Shown here piece by piece: positions 1-8,879 of a stretch of DNA of 64,000 nt. The stretch's first letter is position 1. Each line of letters begins with the position of its first letter. Below the pieces are notes generated by a model. That model saw only the letters and a list, made by a program, of their open reading frames with translations, was not told the origin of the DNA and ran no database searches. The position numbers and the translations under genes were made by a program. Source of the stretch: an uncultured Paracoccaceae bacterium (lineage in GTDB: Bacteria; Pseudomonadota; Alphaproteobacteria; Rhodobacterales; Rhodobacteraceae); contig CAJWNQ010000001.1 in assembly GCA_913043905.1 (NCBI GenBank), forward strand, positions 62,001 to 126,000. The letters are read 5' to 3'.

Positions 1-1257
1 GGCCGCTGGAAACATTTACAATCAAAAGACCCAGAATATCAACGTGGAAAAACTGCAATTACAAAAAAGAGATTTAACGAAGTAGGTTCTGCATTGACCA
101 GATTACCAAAAACCTGGAACCCACATAAGACAGTTGCCCGGATTTTAGATGTAAAGTCAAAAATGATTACTTCTGGTGATAATATTGACTGGTCCACTGG
201 GGAAGCATTAGCTTTTGGTTCTTTGCAAGTGGAAGGCTTCCCAATAAGATTATCAGGCCAGGATTGTACACGTGGAACATTCAGTCACCGCCATTCCGGA
301 ATTTTAGATCAAAACACTGGTGAAAAATTCTACCCATTAAATAATATTCGTGAAGACCAAGAAGGTACATATGAAGCAATTGATAGTATGCTATCTGAAT
401 ATGCTGTATTAGGTTATGAGTACGGATATTCGTTAGCAGAACCAAATGCATTAACACTATGGGAAGCTCAATTTGGTGATTTTGCTAATGGTGCCCAAAT
501 TATGTTTGACCAATTTATTAGTTCAGGCGAATCTAAATGGCTACGCATGTCAGGTCTAGTAATGTTGTTACCCCATGGCATGGAAGGCCAAGGACCAGAG
601 CATTCTTCCGCTCGTCCAGAACGGTTCCTGCAAAACTGTGCCGAAGATAACTGGGTAATTGCTAATGTTACAACACCAGCAAATTACTTTCACATCCTAC
701 GGCGCCAACTGCACCGTACCTATCGCAAACCATTAGTTTTAATGACACCAAAGTCTTTATTACGCCATAAACTAGCGGTTTCATCAATTGATGATTTTGT
801 TGGTAAATCTAGTTTTCATCGAGTGTTGTGGGACGATGCTGAAAAAGGCCGTTCCAGTACGAAATTAAAAACGGACGATGATATCAAACGTGTCGTAATG
901 TGTTCTGGAAAGATTTATTATGACCTTCTTGCAGAGCGCGATGAGCGTGGCATAGATAACATTTATTTATTGCGTATTGAACAGTTGTATCCTGTAGCAA
1001 ATGCAGCACTCCAAAAAGAAATGAAGCGTTTTAAAAATGCAGATGTTATTTGGTGTCAAGAAGAGCCCAAGAATCAAGGTGCATGGTCATTTATCAACCC
1101 TCACATTGAACGCAATTTAAATGAATTAGGTGCAAAGCATACTCGTCCTCAATACATTGGACGTGAAGCTGCGGCTGCACCAGCAACAGGTCTAGCAAGT
1201 ACACATAAAAAAGAACAAATAGCGCTAGTTGACCAAGCGTTGACATTGAAAGGATAA
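1..1257 (+). CDS. sucA: 2-oxoglutarate dehydrogenase E1 component, C-terminal part (5' end outside window)
   Basis: E1 subunit of the 2-oxoglutarate dehydrogenase complex, the thiamine-diphosphate enzyme that decarboxylates 2-oxoglutarate and passes the succinyl group to the E2 lipoyl arm in the TCA cycle. The reading frame is open from the first base, so the gene starts upstream; about 418 of the family's usual ~950 residues are present. The visible part covers the transketolase-like pyrimidine-binding domain (motifs [33 protein letters not shown] and [14 protein letters not shown]) and the C-terminal domain ending near [12 protein letters not shown]. An internal TTG at base 94 is not the true start, because conserved E1 sequence continues upstream of it. 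It is followed 4 bases later by sucB, so the two are cotranscribed. Identification is very secure. Confidence 0.97.
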   Translation, partial: GRWKHLQSKDPEYQRGKTAITKKRFNEVGSALTRLPKTWNPHKTVARILDVKSKMITSGDNIDWSTGEALAFGSLQVEGFPIRLSGQDCTRGTFSHRHSGILDQNTGEKFYPLNNIREDQEGTYEAIDSMLSEYAVLGYEYGYSLAEPNALTLWEAQFGDFANGAQIMFDQFISSGESKWLRMSGLVMLLPHGMEGQGPEHSSARPERFLQNCAEDNWVIANVTTPANYFHILRRQLHRTYRKPLVLMTPKSLLRHKLAVSSIDDFVGKSSFHRVLWDDAEKGRSSTKLKTDDDIKRVVMCSGKIYYDLLAERDERGIDNIYLLRIEQLYPVANAALQKEMKRFKNADVIWCQEEPKNQGAWSFINPHIERNLNELGAKHTRPQYIGREAAAAPATGLASTHKKEQIALVDQALTLKG

Positions 1258-1261
1258 TTCG

Positions 1262-2440
1262 ATGACCGAAGTACGCGTACCTACACTAGGCGAAAGTGTA
1301 ACCGAAGCAACCGTTGCCACATGGTTCAAAAAGCCAGGTGACGCTGTAGCTCAAGATGAAATGATATGTGAATTAGAAACAGACAAAGTGACTGTTGAAG
1401 TTGCGGCACCTATTGCTGGAATATTATCTGAAATTGTAGTGCCTGAAGGCACTACTGTTGGAGTTGACGCCCTCTTAGCACAAATATCTGAAGGTGTAAT
1501 AACGGCACCAAAAGCATCCAATTCTGAGATTTCTGCAATACCTTTAAAAACAGAACCTGTTGCTAAAGAAACTTCAAAAAATGCACCTTCCGCTGAAAAA
1601 TTAATGGCAGATAATAATATTACTAACGTTACAGGAACTGGTCGTGAAGGACGAATAATGAAAGGTGACGTATTAAATGCAATTACAGATCCAATGCCAG
1701 AACTGAATACAGGTCCTGCTAAACCAACACGTAAGCACGACATACGTGAAGAACGAGTTACGATGACGCGACTGCGCCAAACTATTGCACGGCGTTTAAA
1801 AGAAAGCCAAAATACAGCAGCTATGCTAACCACCTACAATGAAGTGAACATGACTGCAGTAATGGATCTTCGTAATGAATACAAAGATCTCTTTTTGAAA
1901 AAGCATGGTGTAAAGCTAGGCTTTATGTCTTTCTTCACAAAAGCCTGCTGTCACGCGCTAAATGAAATCCCAGAAGTTAATGCTGAGATTGATGGTAATG
2001 ATATTGTATACAAAAATTATGTTAATATGGGTATTGCAGCAGGTACGCCAACAGGTTTGGTTGTCCCTGTCATTGATGATGCAGATCAAATGTCATTTGC
2101 AGATATTGAAAAAGCTATTGCTGAAAAAGGTTTACGTGCACGTGATGGAAAACTATCCATCGCAGAAATGCAAGGTGGCACCTTTACTATTTCAAACGGT
2201 GGGGTTTATGGGTCTTTAATGTCATCACCAATTCTAAATCCTCCCCAATCTGGCATTTTGGGTATGCATACAATTCAGAAACGCCCAGTAGTCATAAATA
2301 ACGAAATTGTTATACGACCTATGATGTATCTAGCCTTATCCTATGACCATCGTGTTGTTGATGGTAAGGGTGCTGTAACTTTTCTAGTACGTGTAAAAGA
2401 AGCTTTGGAAGATCCTCGTCGCTTATTGATGGACCTTTAA
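1262..2440 (+). CDS. sucB: Dihydrolipoamide succinyltransferase, E2 of 2-oxoglutarate dehydrogenase
   Basis: E2 core of the 2-oxoglutarate dehydrogenase complex; it transfers the succinyl group from E1 via a lipoyl arm to CoA. The 392-residue protein has a lipoyl domain (residues 1-75, lipoyl-lysine K42 in [10 protein letters not shown]), an alanine/lysine-rich linker, a peripheral subunit-binding domain (about 110-148, [20 protein letters not shown]) and the acyltransferase domain ending in the HxxxDG catalytic motif (H363, D367 in [10 protein letters not shown]). A Shine-Dalgarno-like AAAGGA lies inside the end of sucA, and the 4-base gap to sucA indicates one operon. The domain order and its place between sucA and lpd favour the succinyl-transferring over the acetyl-transferring type. 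Confidence 0.97.
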   Translation: MTEVRVPTLGESVTEATVATWFKKPGDAVAQDEMICELETDKVTVEVAAPIAGILSEIVVPEGTTVGVDALLAQISEGVITAPKASNSEISAIPLKTEPVAKETSKNAPSAEKLMADNNITNVTGTGREGRIMKGDVLNAITDPMPELNTGPAKPTRKHDIREERVTMTRLRQTIARRLKESQNTAAMLTTYNEVNMTAVMDLRNEYKDLFLKKHGVKLGFMSFFTKACCHALNEIPEVNAEIDGNDIVYKNYVNMGIAAGTPTGLVVPVIDDADQMSFADIEKAIAEKGLRARDGKLSIAEMQGGTFTISNGGVYGSLMSSPILNPPQSGILGMHTIQKRPVVINNEIVIRPMMYLALSYDHRVVDGKGAVTFLVRVKEALEDPRRLLMDL

Positions 2441-2529
2441 CCCATATAGCTAATTAATATTTAGAATTTATAAAGTTGGTATATCACAATGTTAAAGCAA
2501 GATTTACCAAATCGAAAGGTTAGAACCCT

Positions 2530-3912
2530 ATGAAAAAATATGATGTAATCATAATTGGTGGAGGTCCAGGTGGCTATGTTTGCGCTATTCGTTGCGCGCA
2601 ACTAGGCCTTAAAACAGCTATTGTTGAAGGACGCAAGACTTTAGGGGGGACATGTTTAAATGTTGGTTGCATTCCATCTAAAGCATTATTGCATGCATCA
2701 CATTCTTATCACGAAGCGACACATAACTTTGAGAAAATGGGTTTAATAGTAGAAAATCCTAAAATTGATTTTGGGAAAATGCATGAATATAAAAATGACG
2801 CAATTTCGCAAAATACTAAAGGTATAGAATTTTTAATGAAAAAAAATAAAATCGATTGGTTGAAAGGCTGGGGCCAAATCAATAATCTTAATCAAGTAAC
2901 TATTGGTAATGATATTTATAACACAAAAAATATTGTTATAGCAGCAGGATCAAAACCATCATCAATACCAAATGTTAAAATTGATGAGAAACGAATAGTT
3001 TCATCAACTGGTGCTTTAGCATTATCAAAGATTCCCAAATCGATGGTCGTGATTGGTGCTGGTGTAATAGGATTGGAAATGGGCAGCATATACTCTCGAC
3101 TGGGCACAGATGTAACTGTGATAGAGTATATGGATATTATAACACCTGGCATGGATATAGAAATTTCTAAAAGCTTTCATAAAATACTTAAAAAGCAGGG
3201 GCTTAAATTTATAATGGGTGCAGCCGTGCAGTCAGCAAAAGGCAATAAATCAAAAGCTAGTGTTGTTTATAAAAAAGGTGATGTCGAAACTTCAATTGAT
3301 GCTGAAATAATATTAGTATCAACTGGACGTGAAGCATTCATGGACGGATTAGGATTCACAAATTTAGGTGGAGAACTTACTAACAAAGGTAAGATTAAAA
3401 CTGACGGCCAGTGGAATACTTCAATTAAGGGCATTTATGCCATTGGAGACGTAATCAGTGGCCCAATGCTTGCACACAAGGCTGAAGACGAAGGTATGGC
3501 AGTGGCAGAGGTCATTGCAGGCAAACATGGGCATATTAACTATAATGTAATTCCTGGTGTAATTTACACATCACCAGAAGTTGCAAGTGTCGGTCAGACA
3601 GAAGAACAGCTCAAAGAAGCAGGGGTTGGATACAAAGTTGGTAAATTTAGCTTTATGGGTAACGGTCGAGCAAAAGCTGTTTTCCAAGGTGATGGATTTG
3701 TAAAGCTATTGGTTGATGCCAAGTCTGATCGTATTCTTGGATGTCATCTTATTGGACCAGCAGCTGGTGATCTCATACATGAGATTTGTGTTGCAATGGA
3801 GTTTGGTGCATCAGCTCAAGATATTGCACTTACATGCCATGCACATCCAACGTTTTCAGAAGCTATGCGCGAAGCGGCTCTTGCCTGTGGCGATGGTGCA
3901 ATCCACGCTTAA
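2530..3912 (+). CDS. lpd: Dihydrolipoamide dehydrogenase, E3
   Basis: FAD-dependent E3 subunit that reoxidises the dihydrolipoyl arm of E2 and reduces NAD+. The 460-residue length is normal for the family. The N-terminal FAD-binding motif is [10 protein letters not shown] (about 10-19); the redox-active disulfide is C42/C47 in [12 protein letters not shown]; an NAD-binding Rossmann segment is seen at [14 protein letters not shown]; the C-terminal dimer domain carries the active-site H439/E444 pair in [10 protein letters not shown]. It lies 89 bases after sucB on the same strand, so it probably completes the sucAB-lpd operon, though the gap could hold an extra promoter. The E3 may also serve other lipoyl complexes; that cannot be judged here. 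Confidence 0.97.
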   Translation: MKKYDVIIIGGGPGGYVCAIRCAQLGLKTAIVEGRKTLGGTCLNVGCIPSKALLHASHSYHEATHNFEKMGLIVENPKIDFGKMHEYKNDAISQNTKGIEFLMKKNKIDWLKGWGQINNLNQVTIGNDIYNTKNIVIAAGSKPSSIPNVKIDEKRIVSSTGALALSKIPKSMVVIGAGVIGLEMGSIYSRLGTDVTVIEYMDIITPGMDIEISKSFHKILKKQGLKFIMGAAVQSAKGNKSKASVVYKKGDVETSIDAEIILVSTGREAFMDGLGFTNLGGELTNKGKIKTDGQWNTSIKGIYAIGDVISGPMLAHKAEDEGMAVAEVIAGKHGHINYNVIPGVIYTSPEVASVGQTEEQLKEAGVGYKVGKFSFMGNGRAKAVFQGDGFVKLLVDAKSDRILGCHLIGPAAGDLIHEICVAMEFGASAQDIALTCHAHPTFSEAMREAALACGDGAIHA

Positions 3913-3964
3913 ATAAGTTTAATTAGACAAACTATTTAATATTTTTAATGTGTTTATTAGAATT

Positions 3965-4606
3965 CTATTCAATACTAAGCATGCGTAAGCCTTGAGTAAC
4001 ATCCGCACGAATAGCAAGCTTTAAGCTTGGTTCATCACCTGCTTTTAGAGCCGCAATCGCAACCCGATGATTATGCGAAGCTTCACGCCGTTGAAGTTGT
4101 GCATATAATGCACGCATAGTGGGGCCTAACTGCAACCAAACAGTTTCAATAAGTGCAAGCATCGCAGGAGCCTGCGCACGAAGGTAAAGTGTGCGGTGGA
4201 ATTCTAAGTTGCGCCGGATATAATCCACAGCATCATCTTTTACTATTGCTTGATCAATTAAGCTATTAATATTGCTAAGGCGTTCAAGCAGATTTATGTG
4301 GGCACGAGGCAAAGCGCGAGCAGCTAATTCAGGTTCTAGTAGGGCACGAATAGAGGCAAGCTCCTCAATGCGCTCGTGAGATAACTCAGGCGTTGCCACC
4401 CGGCCTGTTGATGAAATACTTAATGCGCCCTCAGCGCTGAGACGGCGAACCGCATCACGAGCTGGTGTCATGGAAGTGTTAAACTTTGATGCAACTCCAC
4501 GAATAGTTACGGCTTGTCCAGGGCGCATTTCACCATGCATAACGGATGTGCGAAGAGCGCGATAAACAGCTTCATGAGCTGGAAGTGAGAAATCAAGTTC
4601 AATCAT
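3965..4606 (-). CDS. GntR-family transcriptional regulator, FCD (FadR) subfamily
   Basis: DNA-binding repressor or activator of the GntR/FadR-FCD family, whose members bind small acids through an all-alpha C-terminal domain. About 213 residues: a winged-helix domain (roughly 8-75, with VTIRGVASKFNTSMTPARDAVRRL as two consecutive helix segments) followed by an FCD domain (about 80-205) with the ligand-site pattern RRNLEFHRTLY. A GTG five codons upstream is also in frame, but the ATG (MIELDFSLPAHEAV) matches family N-termini better. The gene converges with lpd and has no obvious partner beside it, so its target is unknown. The GTG...CAC-flanked sequence overlapping its own start (about 4606-4620) might be an autoregulatory site; that is speculation. 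Confidence 0.88.
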   Translation of the reverse strand: MIELDFSLPAHEAVYRALRTSVMHGEMRPGQAVTIRGVASKFNTSMTPARDAVRRLSAEGALSISSTGRVATPELSHERIEELASIRALLEPELAARALPRAHINLLERLSNINSLIDQAIVKDDAVDYIRRNLEFHRTLYLRAQAPAMLALIETVWLQLGPTMRALYAQLQRREASHNHRVAIAALKAGDEPSLKLAIRADVTQGLRMLSIE

Positions 4607-4635
4607 GTGGTATATAATCACAGAAAAGTATTATT

Positions 4636-5322
4636 TTAAAACTGATACTGATGTAATAATCCTCCGTTTACTTTTAACCATTGTCTATCAGATTTAAAAT
4701 TTGGTGAAATACTTTTAACTAATGCCCAATAAGCATCAGAGTGATTCATTTCAATCAAATGGCAGACCTCGTGAGCAGCGACATAATTTTGAACTCTTAC
4801 AGGTGCCATCATCAGTCGCCAAGAATACATTAAACTTCCATCGGATGTACAAGAACCCCAACGAGATCTAGTATCACGAAGGCTAATAGACCCAACCTTT
4901 CGCCCAAGTATACTGGCAAAGTGTTCTGAAGACGTAATAAATCTTTCACGCGCCAAAGTCTTATAAAAGGCCTTCAATTTTCCACACAATTGTAGTGAGC
5001 TTCCAGGTACTAGCAGTTCACCATTTAAAACCTTAACAGTGCGTCCTTTACCAGGAATTATTTTTAGCTTTTCGCCATCAAGCAAAATACGTTCGCCAAA
5101 TTTAATTAGAATCGGCTGTAATTGACGTGAAAGATGTTTGCGCATCCAGCCTTCTTGTTCACGTACAAATGCTTCAGCTTCAGATATTTTAGATAATCTA
5201 GGTAGAGTAAGACTAATTTTACCATCTTTATTAGATATTCGTAGCGAATATCGCTTTGCTAACGTATTTTTACGTAGGTGTATGATAATAGGCGGATTGC
5301 CGATCATTAAAATATCATTCAT
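4636..5322 (-). CDS. YgjP-type (DUF45) zinc metallopeptidase-like protein
   Basis: Member of the YgjP/DUF45 family, predicted zinc-dependent hydrolases related to SprT and WLM peptidases; the physiological substrate is not established. The zinc signature HEVCH appears in AAHEVCHLIEMNHSDAYW, with a third ligand expected in the following NHS segment, and the family-typical block RDTRSRWGSCTSDGSLMYSW precedes it. The frame is open for another 44 codons upstream, but that stretch does not resemble the family. The chosen ATG (MNDILMIGNPPIII) leaves a 135-base divergent intergenic region before the FYDLN_acid gene and gives 228 residues, the normal size. It is transcribed away from that gene. Function in detail is unknown. 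Confidence 0.85.
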   Translation of the reverse strand: MNDILMIGNPPIIIHLRKNTLAKRYSLRISNKDGKISLTLPRLSKISEAEAFVREQEGWMRKHLSRQLQPILIKFGERILLDGEKLKIIPGKGRTVKVLNGELLVPGSSLQLCGKLKAFYKTLARERFITSSEHFASILGRKVGSISLRDTRSRWGSCTSDGSLMYSWRLMMAPVRVQNYVAAHEVCHLIEMNHSDAYWALVKSISPNFKSDRQWLKVNGGLLHQYQF

Positions 5323-5457
5323 TCTTATATCATATTCTCTCAGCAGAGCTATGCAATGGCATTTAGCAGCCTTTTTTAATATAGACCTTTGACAAGCTCG
5401 GTTTGATGTGGCAATTCGCCGGAAGAAATTTAAAAATCTTTTAAAAGGGAACATCCT

Positions 5458-5799
5458 ATGCCCAACGAAGAATGGGGCGTAAAACGTCTTTGCCCAGAGA
5501 GCGGTAAACGGTTTTATGACTTGAACAAAGATCCGATTGTGAGCCCATATACTGGAACTGAATACCCGTTGTCTTTTTTTACTGATGACAAATCTAAAAT
5601 ATCACTCTCAGATAAAGCAGATAAAGCATCAATTAAAGAAGCTACTGACAATGACCTTGAAGATGAAGCAGATGTATTAGATGATGAAGATGTTGCAGAT
5701 GTTGATCTAGGCGACGACGTCTTAGACGACGATGATGATGCAGACACTGTGCCATTAGAAGAAGTTGCTGGTGTGGCATCACCAGAAGACGATACTTAA
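5458..5799 (+). CDS. FYDLN_acid domain protein (TIGR02300 family)
   Basis: Small alphaproteobacterial protein of unknown function. The N-terminal ~40 residues are the conserved core (MPNEEWGVKRLCPESGKRF, then YDLNKDPIVSPYTG), which contains the FYDLN signature and a single CP motif reminiscent of half a zinc ribbon. The rest (about 60-113) is a low-complexity acidic tail dominated by Asp and Glu, as expected for the family. It sits directly upstream of tRNA-Ala with an intrinsic terminator between. A good GGAACA-type Shine-Dalgarno region precedes the ATG. The acidic tail suggests interaction with a basic partner such as a nucleic-acid-binding protein, but this is inference only. Confidence 0.92.
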   Translation: MPNEEWGVKRLCPESGKRFYDLNKDPIVSPYTGTEYPLSFFTDDKSKISLSDKADKASIKEATDNDLEDEADVLDDEDVADVDLGDDVLDDDDDADTVPLEEVAGVASPEDDT

Positions 5800-5806
5800 T
5801 ATAAAT

Positions 5807-5834
5807 CGCGCTTGCATACGTGAGCGCGGCTTTT
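5807..5834 (+). terminator. Intrinsic terminator after the FYDLN_acid gene
   Basis: A CGCGCT / AGCGCG stem (5807-5812 with 5823-5828) closes a 10-base loop and is followed by GC and TTTT. It separates the FYDLN_acid gene from tRNA-Ala, as expected for a Rho-independent terminator. Confidence 0.7.
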
Positions 5835-5866
5835 CTCTACATGGTATATTTATGCTTACCTAAAAT

Positions 5867-5942
5867 GGGGCCTTAGCTCAGCTGGGAGAGCGCTTCGCTG
5901 GCAGCGAAGAGGTCAGGAGTTCGATCCTCCTAGGCTCCACCA
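5867..5942 (+). tRNA. tRNA-Ala (anticodon GGC)
   Basis: A complete cloverleaf can be drawn by eye. The 7-bp acceptor stem is GGGGCCT with AGGCTCC and includes the G3:U70 pair that is the identity element for alanyl-tRNA synthetase. The D arm is AGCTCAGCTGGGAGAGC. The anticodon stem CTTCG/CGAAG encloses CTGGCAG, giving anticodon GGC. The T arm contains GGTTCGA-like AGTTCGATCC. The 3' CCA is encoded in the DNA. GGC reads GCC and GCU alanine codons. Confidence 0.96.
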
Positions 5943-6021
5943 TTTTTATAAATTACCATTCTAATTTATTGACTTTAAATTTTTTGATAAAAATTGATTT
6001 ATAACATATACGAGCGTATTC

Positions 6022-6942
6022 ATGGATCTGTCATTTAAAAAGCCTAAGTTAAGTTTTTCAGAACTCAGACTTCCAAACGGAAGGCTTTTGAGGTTTGATG
6101 GTTTTTGGCCTGGCTTCAACGCTGAGACTGATTTTGCTTTATGGCCTCAGCTAATTAATAAATACTGCCAAAAACAAAACTTACGGATTCTTGGCCCATT
6201 TTGGAAACGCCGTGACCTTCCACTTCTTATGGAAAAGGTCAAAAATGAGGGAAAATGGGATTTATTTATTACTGGCGAAAGTCGTGATAATCCGACTGAG
6301 TTTGCTAAAAAATGTATTGGGTTTCGCTTACCAATCGGTCCAAATGAAGTTCGGTTTCCTTACTGGCAATGGTACCTTAATTGGCTCAACCTTAAAACTA
6401 ACCCACAATACCTTAGGTTTGGTGAACATTATTCAATTGATCAACTTATGCAGCCTATTAATAAGCAGTTTGATGAGATCTCCAAAAAAAGTTTTATTGC
6501 GCGCCCTCCTCGAGCAGTTCTCTTAACATCCCATCTCAAACGTCATCGCTTAAGTTTATACCGTCAATGTAAATTTTCTATAGGCTGCGATATATATGGT
6601 CGTAAGTACCGGCCCACCACAAGGACAAAAAAAGACTTATTATCTGATTACAAAATAAATTTATGTCCAGAAAATATTGCCGCTCAGGGCTATATCACTG
6701 AAAAAATTCCAGAGGCTTTTTTATCTGGCTGTATCCCTATAACGTACTGTAATCCAGCTGATCTGGCACTAGATTTTAACCCAAAAGCAGTCATAAATCT
6801 TTTTGGGCTATCACGATGGAATATACGACAAAAGCTAAAAGAAGTAGCATCTGATTATGAAGTTTTCTCAAAGCTACGGTCAGAACCACTTTTGCTTGAT
6901 CAGCCCACAATCGATCCACTTATAGAGCTTCTAAAAAGATGA
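6022..6942 (+). CDS. Glycosyltransferase family 10 (fucosyltransferase-like)
   Basis: Probable GT10 (alpha-1,3/1,4-fucosyltransferase-type) enzyme of 306 residues acting on surface glycans such as LPS. The diagnostic C-terminal block is present: YKINLCPENIAAQGYITEKI followed by PEAFLSGCIPITY, matching the family pattern of a nucleotide-sugar-binding helix (YVTEK...AFLAGCVPIY). The N-terminal half is divergent. Neighbours are a GT25 glycosyltransferase and kdsD, which supports a lipopolysaccharide role. GT10 members outside the classical fucosyltransferases exist, so the donor sugar (GDP-fucose or another) cannot be assigned. Its 100-base 3' spacer holds a perfect hairpin. Confidence 0.8.
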   Translation: MDLSFKKPKLSFSELRLPNGRLLRFDGFWPGFNAETDFALWPQLINKYCQKQNLRILGPFWKRRDLPLLMEKVKNEGKWDLFITGESRDNPTEFAKKCIGFRLPIGPNEVRFPYWQWYLNWLNLKTNPQYLRFGEHYSIDQLMQPINKQFDEISKKSFIARPPRAVLLTSHLKRHRLSLYRQCKFSIGCDIYGRKYRPTTRTKKDLLSDYKINLCPENIAAQGYITEKIPEAFLSGCIPITYCNPADLALDFNPKAVINLFGLSRWNIRQKLKEVASDYEVFSKLRSEPLLLDQPTIDPLIELLKR

Positions 6943-6966
6943 AAACTTACTTGACCAAGTAAGTTT
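6943..6966 (+). terminator. Perfect hairpin after the GT10 gene
   Basis: AAACTTACTTG and CAAGTAAGTTT are exact inverse complements separated by two bases, starting right after the GT10 stop codon. It may terminate or protect the transcript, but there is no long T tract after it, so factor-independent termination is uncertain. The same hairpin forms on both strands. Confidence 0.45.
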
Positions 6967-7042
6967 AGAATGCGAGCATTATTACTACTTGGTTTCACCC
7001 CAAAAGTATTAATCAATTTTTTCAGAGTTCCAGAGGGTATTT

Positions 7043-7813
7043 ATGGATATTAAATATTATGTAATAAACCTTGATAGAAGCAAAGAGCGCCTCAATGACA
7101 TTTTGTCACAATTTTCTTTAGAAAAGCTAGACCTAGACAAAGTTAATGCAATTGATGGCCAAACATTAGATTTAGATGATACAGCCGATGATATTGAATG
7201 CAGAAAAGAAATGGGCAGAAGCATTCAACCTGGTGAGGTTGGCTGTTCACTTAGCCACAGGCGTGCATTAGAAACCTTCAGATCAACCAGTTCTGAATTT
7301 GCAGTAATACTCGAAGATGATGCGGTTCTTACCGATGAGTTTTCCAAAAAAATAGAGGCTCTAAGCACTTTCATAAAAGCAAACCCACATTTAAAAGTAT
7401 GTGCAGTAAATTTAGGACCATCTGACTATAAATATACTTCACAGTTAGTAAAGTTAAACAATACTGAGCTACTCCGCGCACACCGGTTTCCCATGCTAGC
7501 CACAGGTATTTTGTGGACCAAACATGGTGCTCAGATAGTCTTAGATGATAGTGGAAAAATAAAGTACCCTTATGATAATTACCTGCGCATAAAGTTAACC
7601 CATGGCCACGTCGGTTTGAGCGTCCGCCCATCTTTAATTAGCTCAGCAGAAGTACTAAGTGATATAGACGCACGTAGTACTTCAGCTGGAAGGTCGAAGC
7701 AAAACAGAAGTAGACTTTATTTTTACAAAAAACAAAAAAGAGTTTTTCGTGAAAAAATTATAGCTATTATCTCAATTATTAATTGGAAGTTTCAACGGCC
7801 AAAAGTAAAATGA
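7043..7813 (+). CDS. Glycosyltransferase family 25 (LPS glycosyltransferase)
   Basis: GT25-family enzyme of 256 residues, a group that adds galactose or related sugars to lipooligosaccharide or LPS at the cytoplasmic membrane. The N-terminus YYVINLDRSKERL, the GEVGCSLSHRRALE block (about 65-78) and the acidic ILEDDAVL motif (about 93-100, metal/nucleotide-sugar site) are all characteristic. The C-terminus is basic (KKQKRVFREK), consistent with membrane association. It follows the GT10 gene on the same strand by 100 bases and precedes kdsD by 72 bases, forming a surface-polysaccharide group. The exact acceptor and donor are unknown. Confidence 0.9.
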   Translation: MDIKYYVINLDRSKERLNDILSQFSLEKLDLDKVNAIDGQTLDLDDTADDIECRKEMGRSIQPGEVGCSLSHRRALETFRSTSSEFAVILEDDAVLTDEFSKKIEALSTFIKANPHLKVCAVNLGPSDYKYTSQLVKLNNTELLRAHRFPMLATGILWTKHGAQIVLDDSGKIKYPYDNYLRIKLTHGHVGLSVRPSLISSAEVLSDIDARSTSAGRSKQNRSRLYFYKKQKRVFREKIIAIISIINWKFQRPKVK

Positions 7814-7885
7814 CCTACGTACCTTTAAATTGTAATGAGCTTGCTATTTAGTTATAATTATTAGTTTATTTCACGGGAAAATAAA

Positions 7886-8875
7886 ATGAATATAAAAACA
7901 TCATTTGAAGAATGCTTATCAATTGGCTCCAGTGCCATGTTCACGCTAGCTAATTGTTTAAATAATGAAACTTTTGTTTCTGCTATCGAAGCTGCCATAA
8001 AGATAATAGCCGACACAAACGGACGATTAGTTATTTCAGGAATGGGTAAAAGTGGCATTATAGGAAGAAAACTTGTAGCAACATTTTCATCAACTGGCAC
8101 TCCAGCTTTATTTTTACATCCTGCAGAAGCTAGCCATGGCGATTTAGGCATGGTTCGAAACCAAGATGTTTTATTACTTATTTCTTTTTCTGGTGAAAGT
8201 CGTGAACTAGTTGATATCGTACGTTATGGTAAACGTTTTAGTGTTCCAATAATTGCAATGACTTCACGAGCGGAAAGCACTTTGGGTAAATCTGCAGATG
8301 TTTTATTGCTTTTACCTAAAGTAAAAGAAAGTTGCCCCCATAATTTGGCACCAACATCATCAACGTTAATTCAATTAGCATTGGGTGATGCTTTAGCCAT
8401 AACTTTATTAAAACAAAAAGGCTTTTCAGAAGAAGATTTTTTTAATTTCCATCCAGGCGGAAAATTAGGGGCAGCACTAATGCCTACAAGTGAATTAATG
8501 CTCAGAATTGAAGAATTGCCTTTAATATCTCAAGATGCATTTTTCTCAGACATTTTGGACAAAATTAGTACAAAAGGATATGGTATAGTTGGCCTCCAAG
8601 ATAGTACTGGTTCAATCAAAGGCATTATTACAGATGGTGACGTACGGCGTTACATTGCTGCAAATACAGAAGGATCAATGCGTGATGTAATGTTTGGCAC
8701 TGTTGGCAAAAATATTATGACAAATAACTTTGTATCTGTTTCACCATCACAATCTTGTGCTAAAGTTTTGAGTATTTTAGAGCATAGAAAAATTAGCGCC
8801 GCATTTGTACTAGAAGATGGAAAGCCTGTAGGCTTGATAAGTTTATTAATACTAATTCAAGCAGGTGTTGCCTGA
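7886..8875 (+). CDS. kdsD: Arabinose-5-phosphate isomerase (KpsF/GutQ family)
   Basis: Interconverts D-ribulose 5-phosphate and D-arabinose 5-phosphate, the first step toward Kdo for lipid A-core LPS. The 329-residue protein has an N-terminal SIS sugar-isomerase domain (about 35-175; motifs ISGMGKSGIIGRK, LHPAEASHGDLG, SFSGES) followed by two CBS domains (about 205-329; GIITDGDVRRY and the FVSVSPS...AFVLEDGKPVGL segment). This is the standard architecture and length. Its position after two LPS-type glycosyltransferases supports a role in LPS synthesis. KdsD and GutQ paralogues cannot be separated by sequence alone, but kdsD is the better guess outside a glucitol operon. Confidence 0.93.
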   Translation: MNIKTSFEECLSIGSSAMFTLANCLNNETFVSAIEAAIKIIADTNGRLVISGMGKSGIIGRKLVATFSSTGTPALFLHPAEASHGDLGMVRNQDVLLLISFSGESRELVDIVRYGKRFSVPIIAMTSRAESTLGKSADVLLLLPKVKESCPHNLAPTSSTLIQLALGDALAITLLKQKGFSEEDFFNFHPGGKLGAALMPTSELMLRIEELPLISQDAFFSDILDKISTKGYGIVGLQDSTGSIKGIITDGDVRRYIAANTEGSMRDVMFGTVGKNIMTNNFVSVSPSQSCAKVLSILEHRKISAAFVLEDGKPVGLISLLILIQAGVA

Positions 8876-8879
8876 CTTC

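Noticed and set aside
1351..1833. 160-codon minus-strand frame
   Set aside because: Antisense to sucB; the domains of sucB are unmistakable on the plus strand.
5867..7885. Genomic island integrated at tRNA-Ala
   Set aside because: No integrase, no direct repeat of the tRNA 3' end was found nearby, and base composition is like the surroundings.
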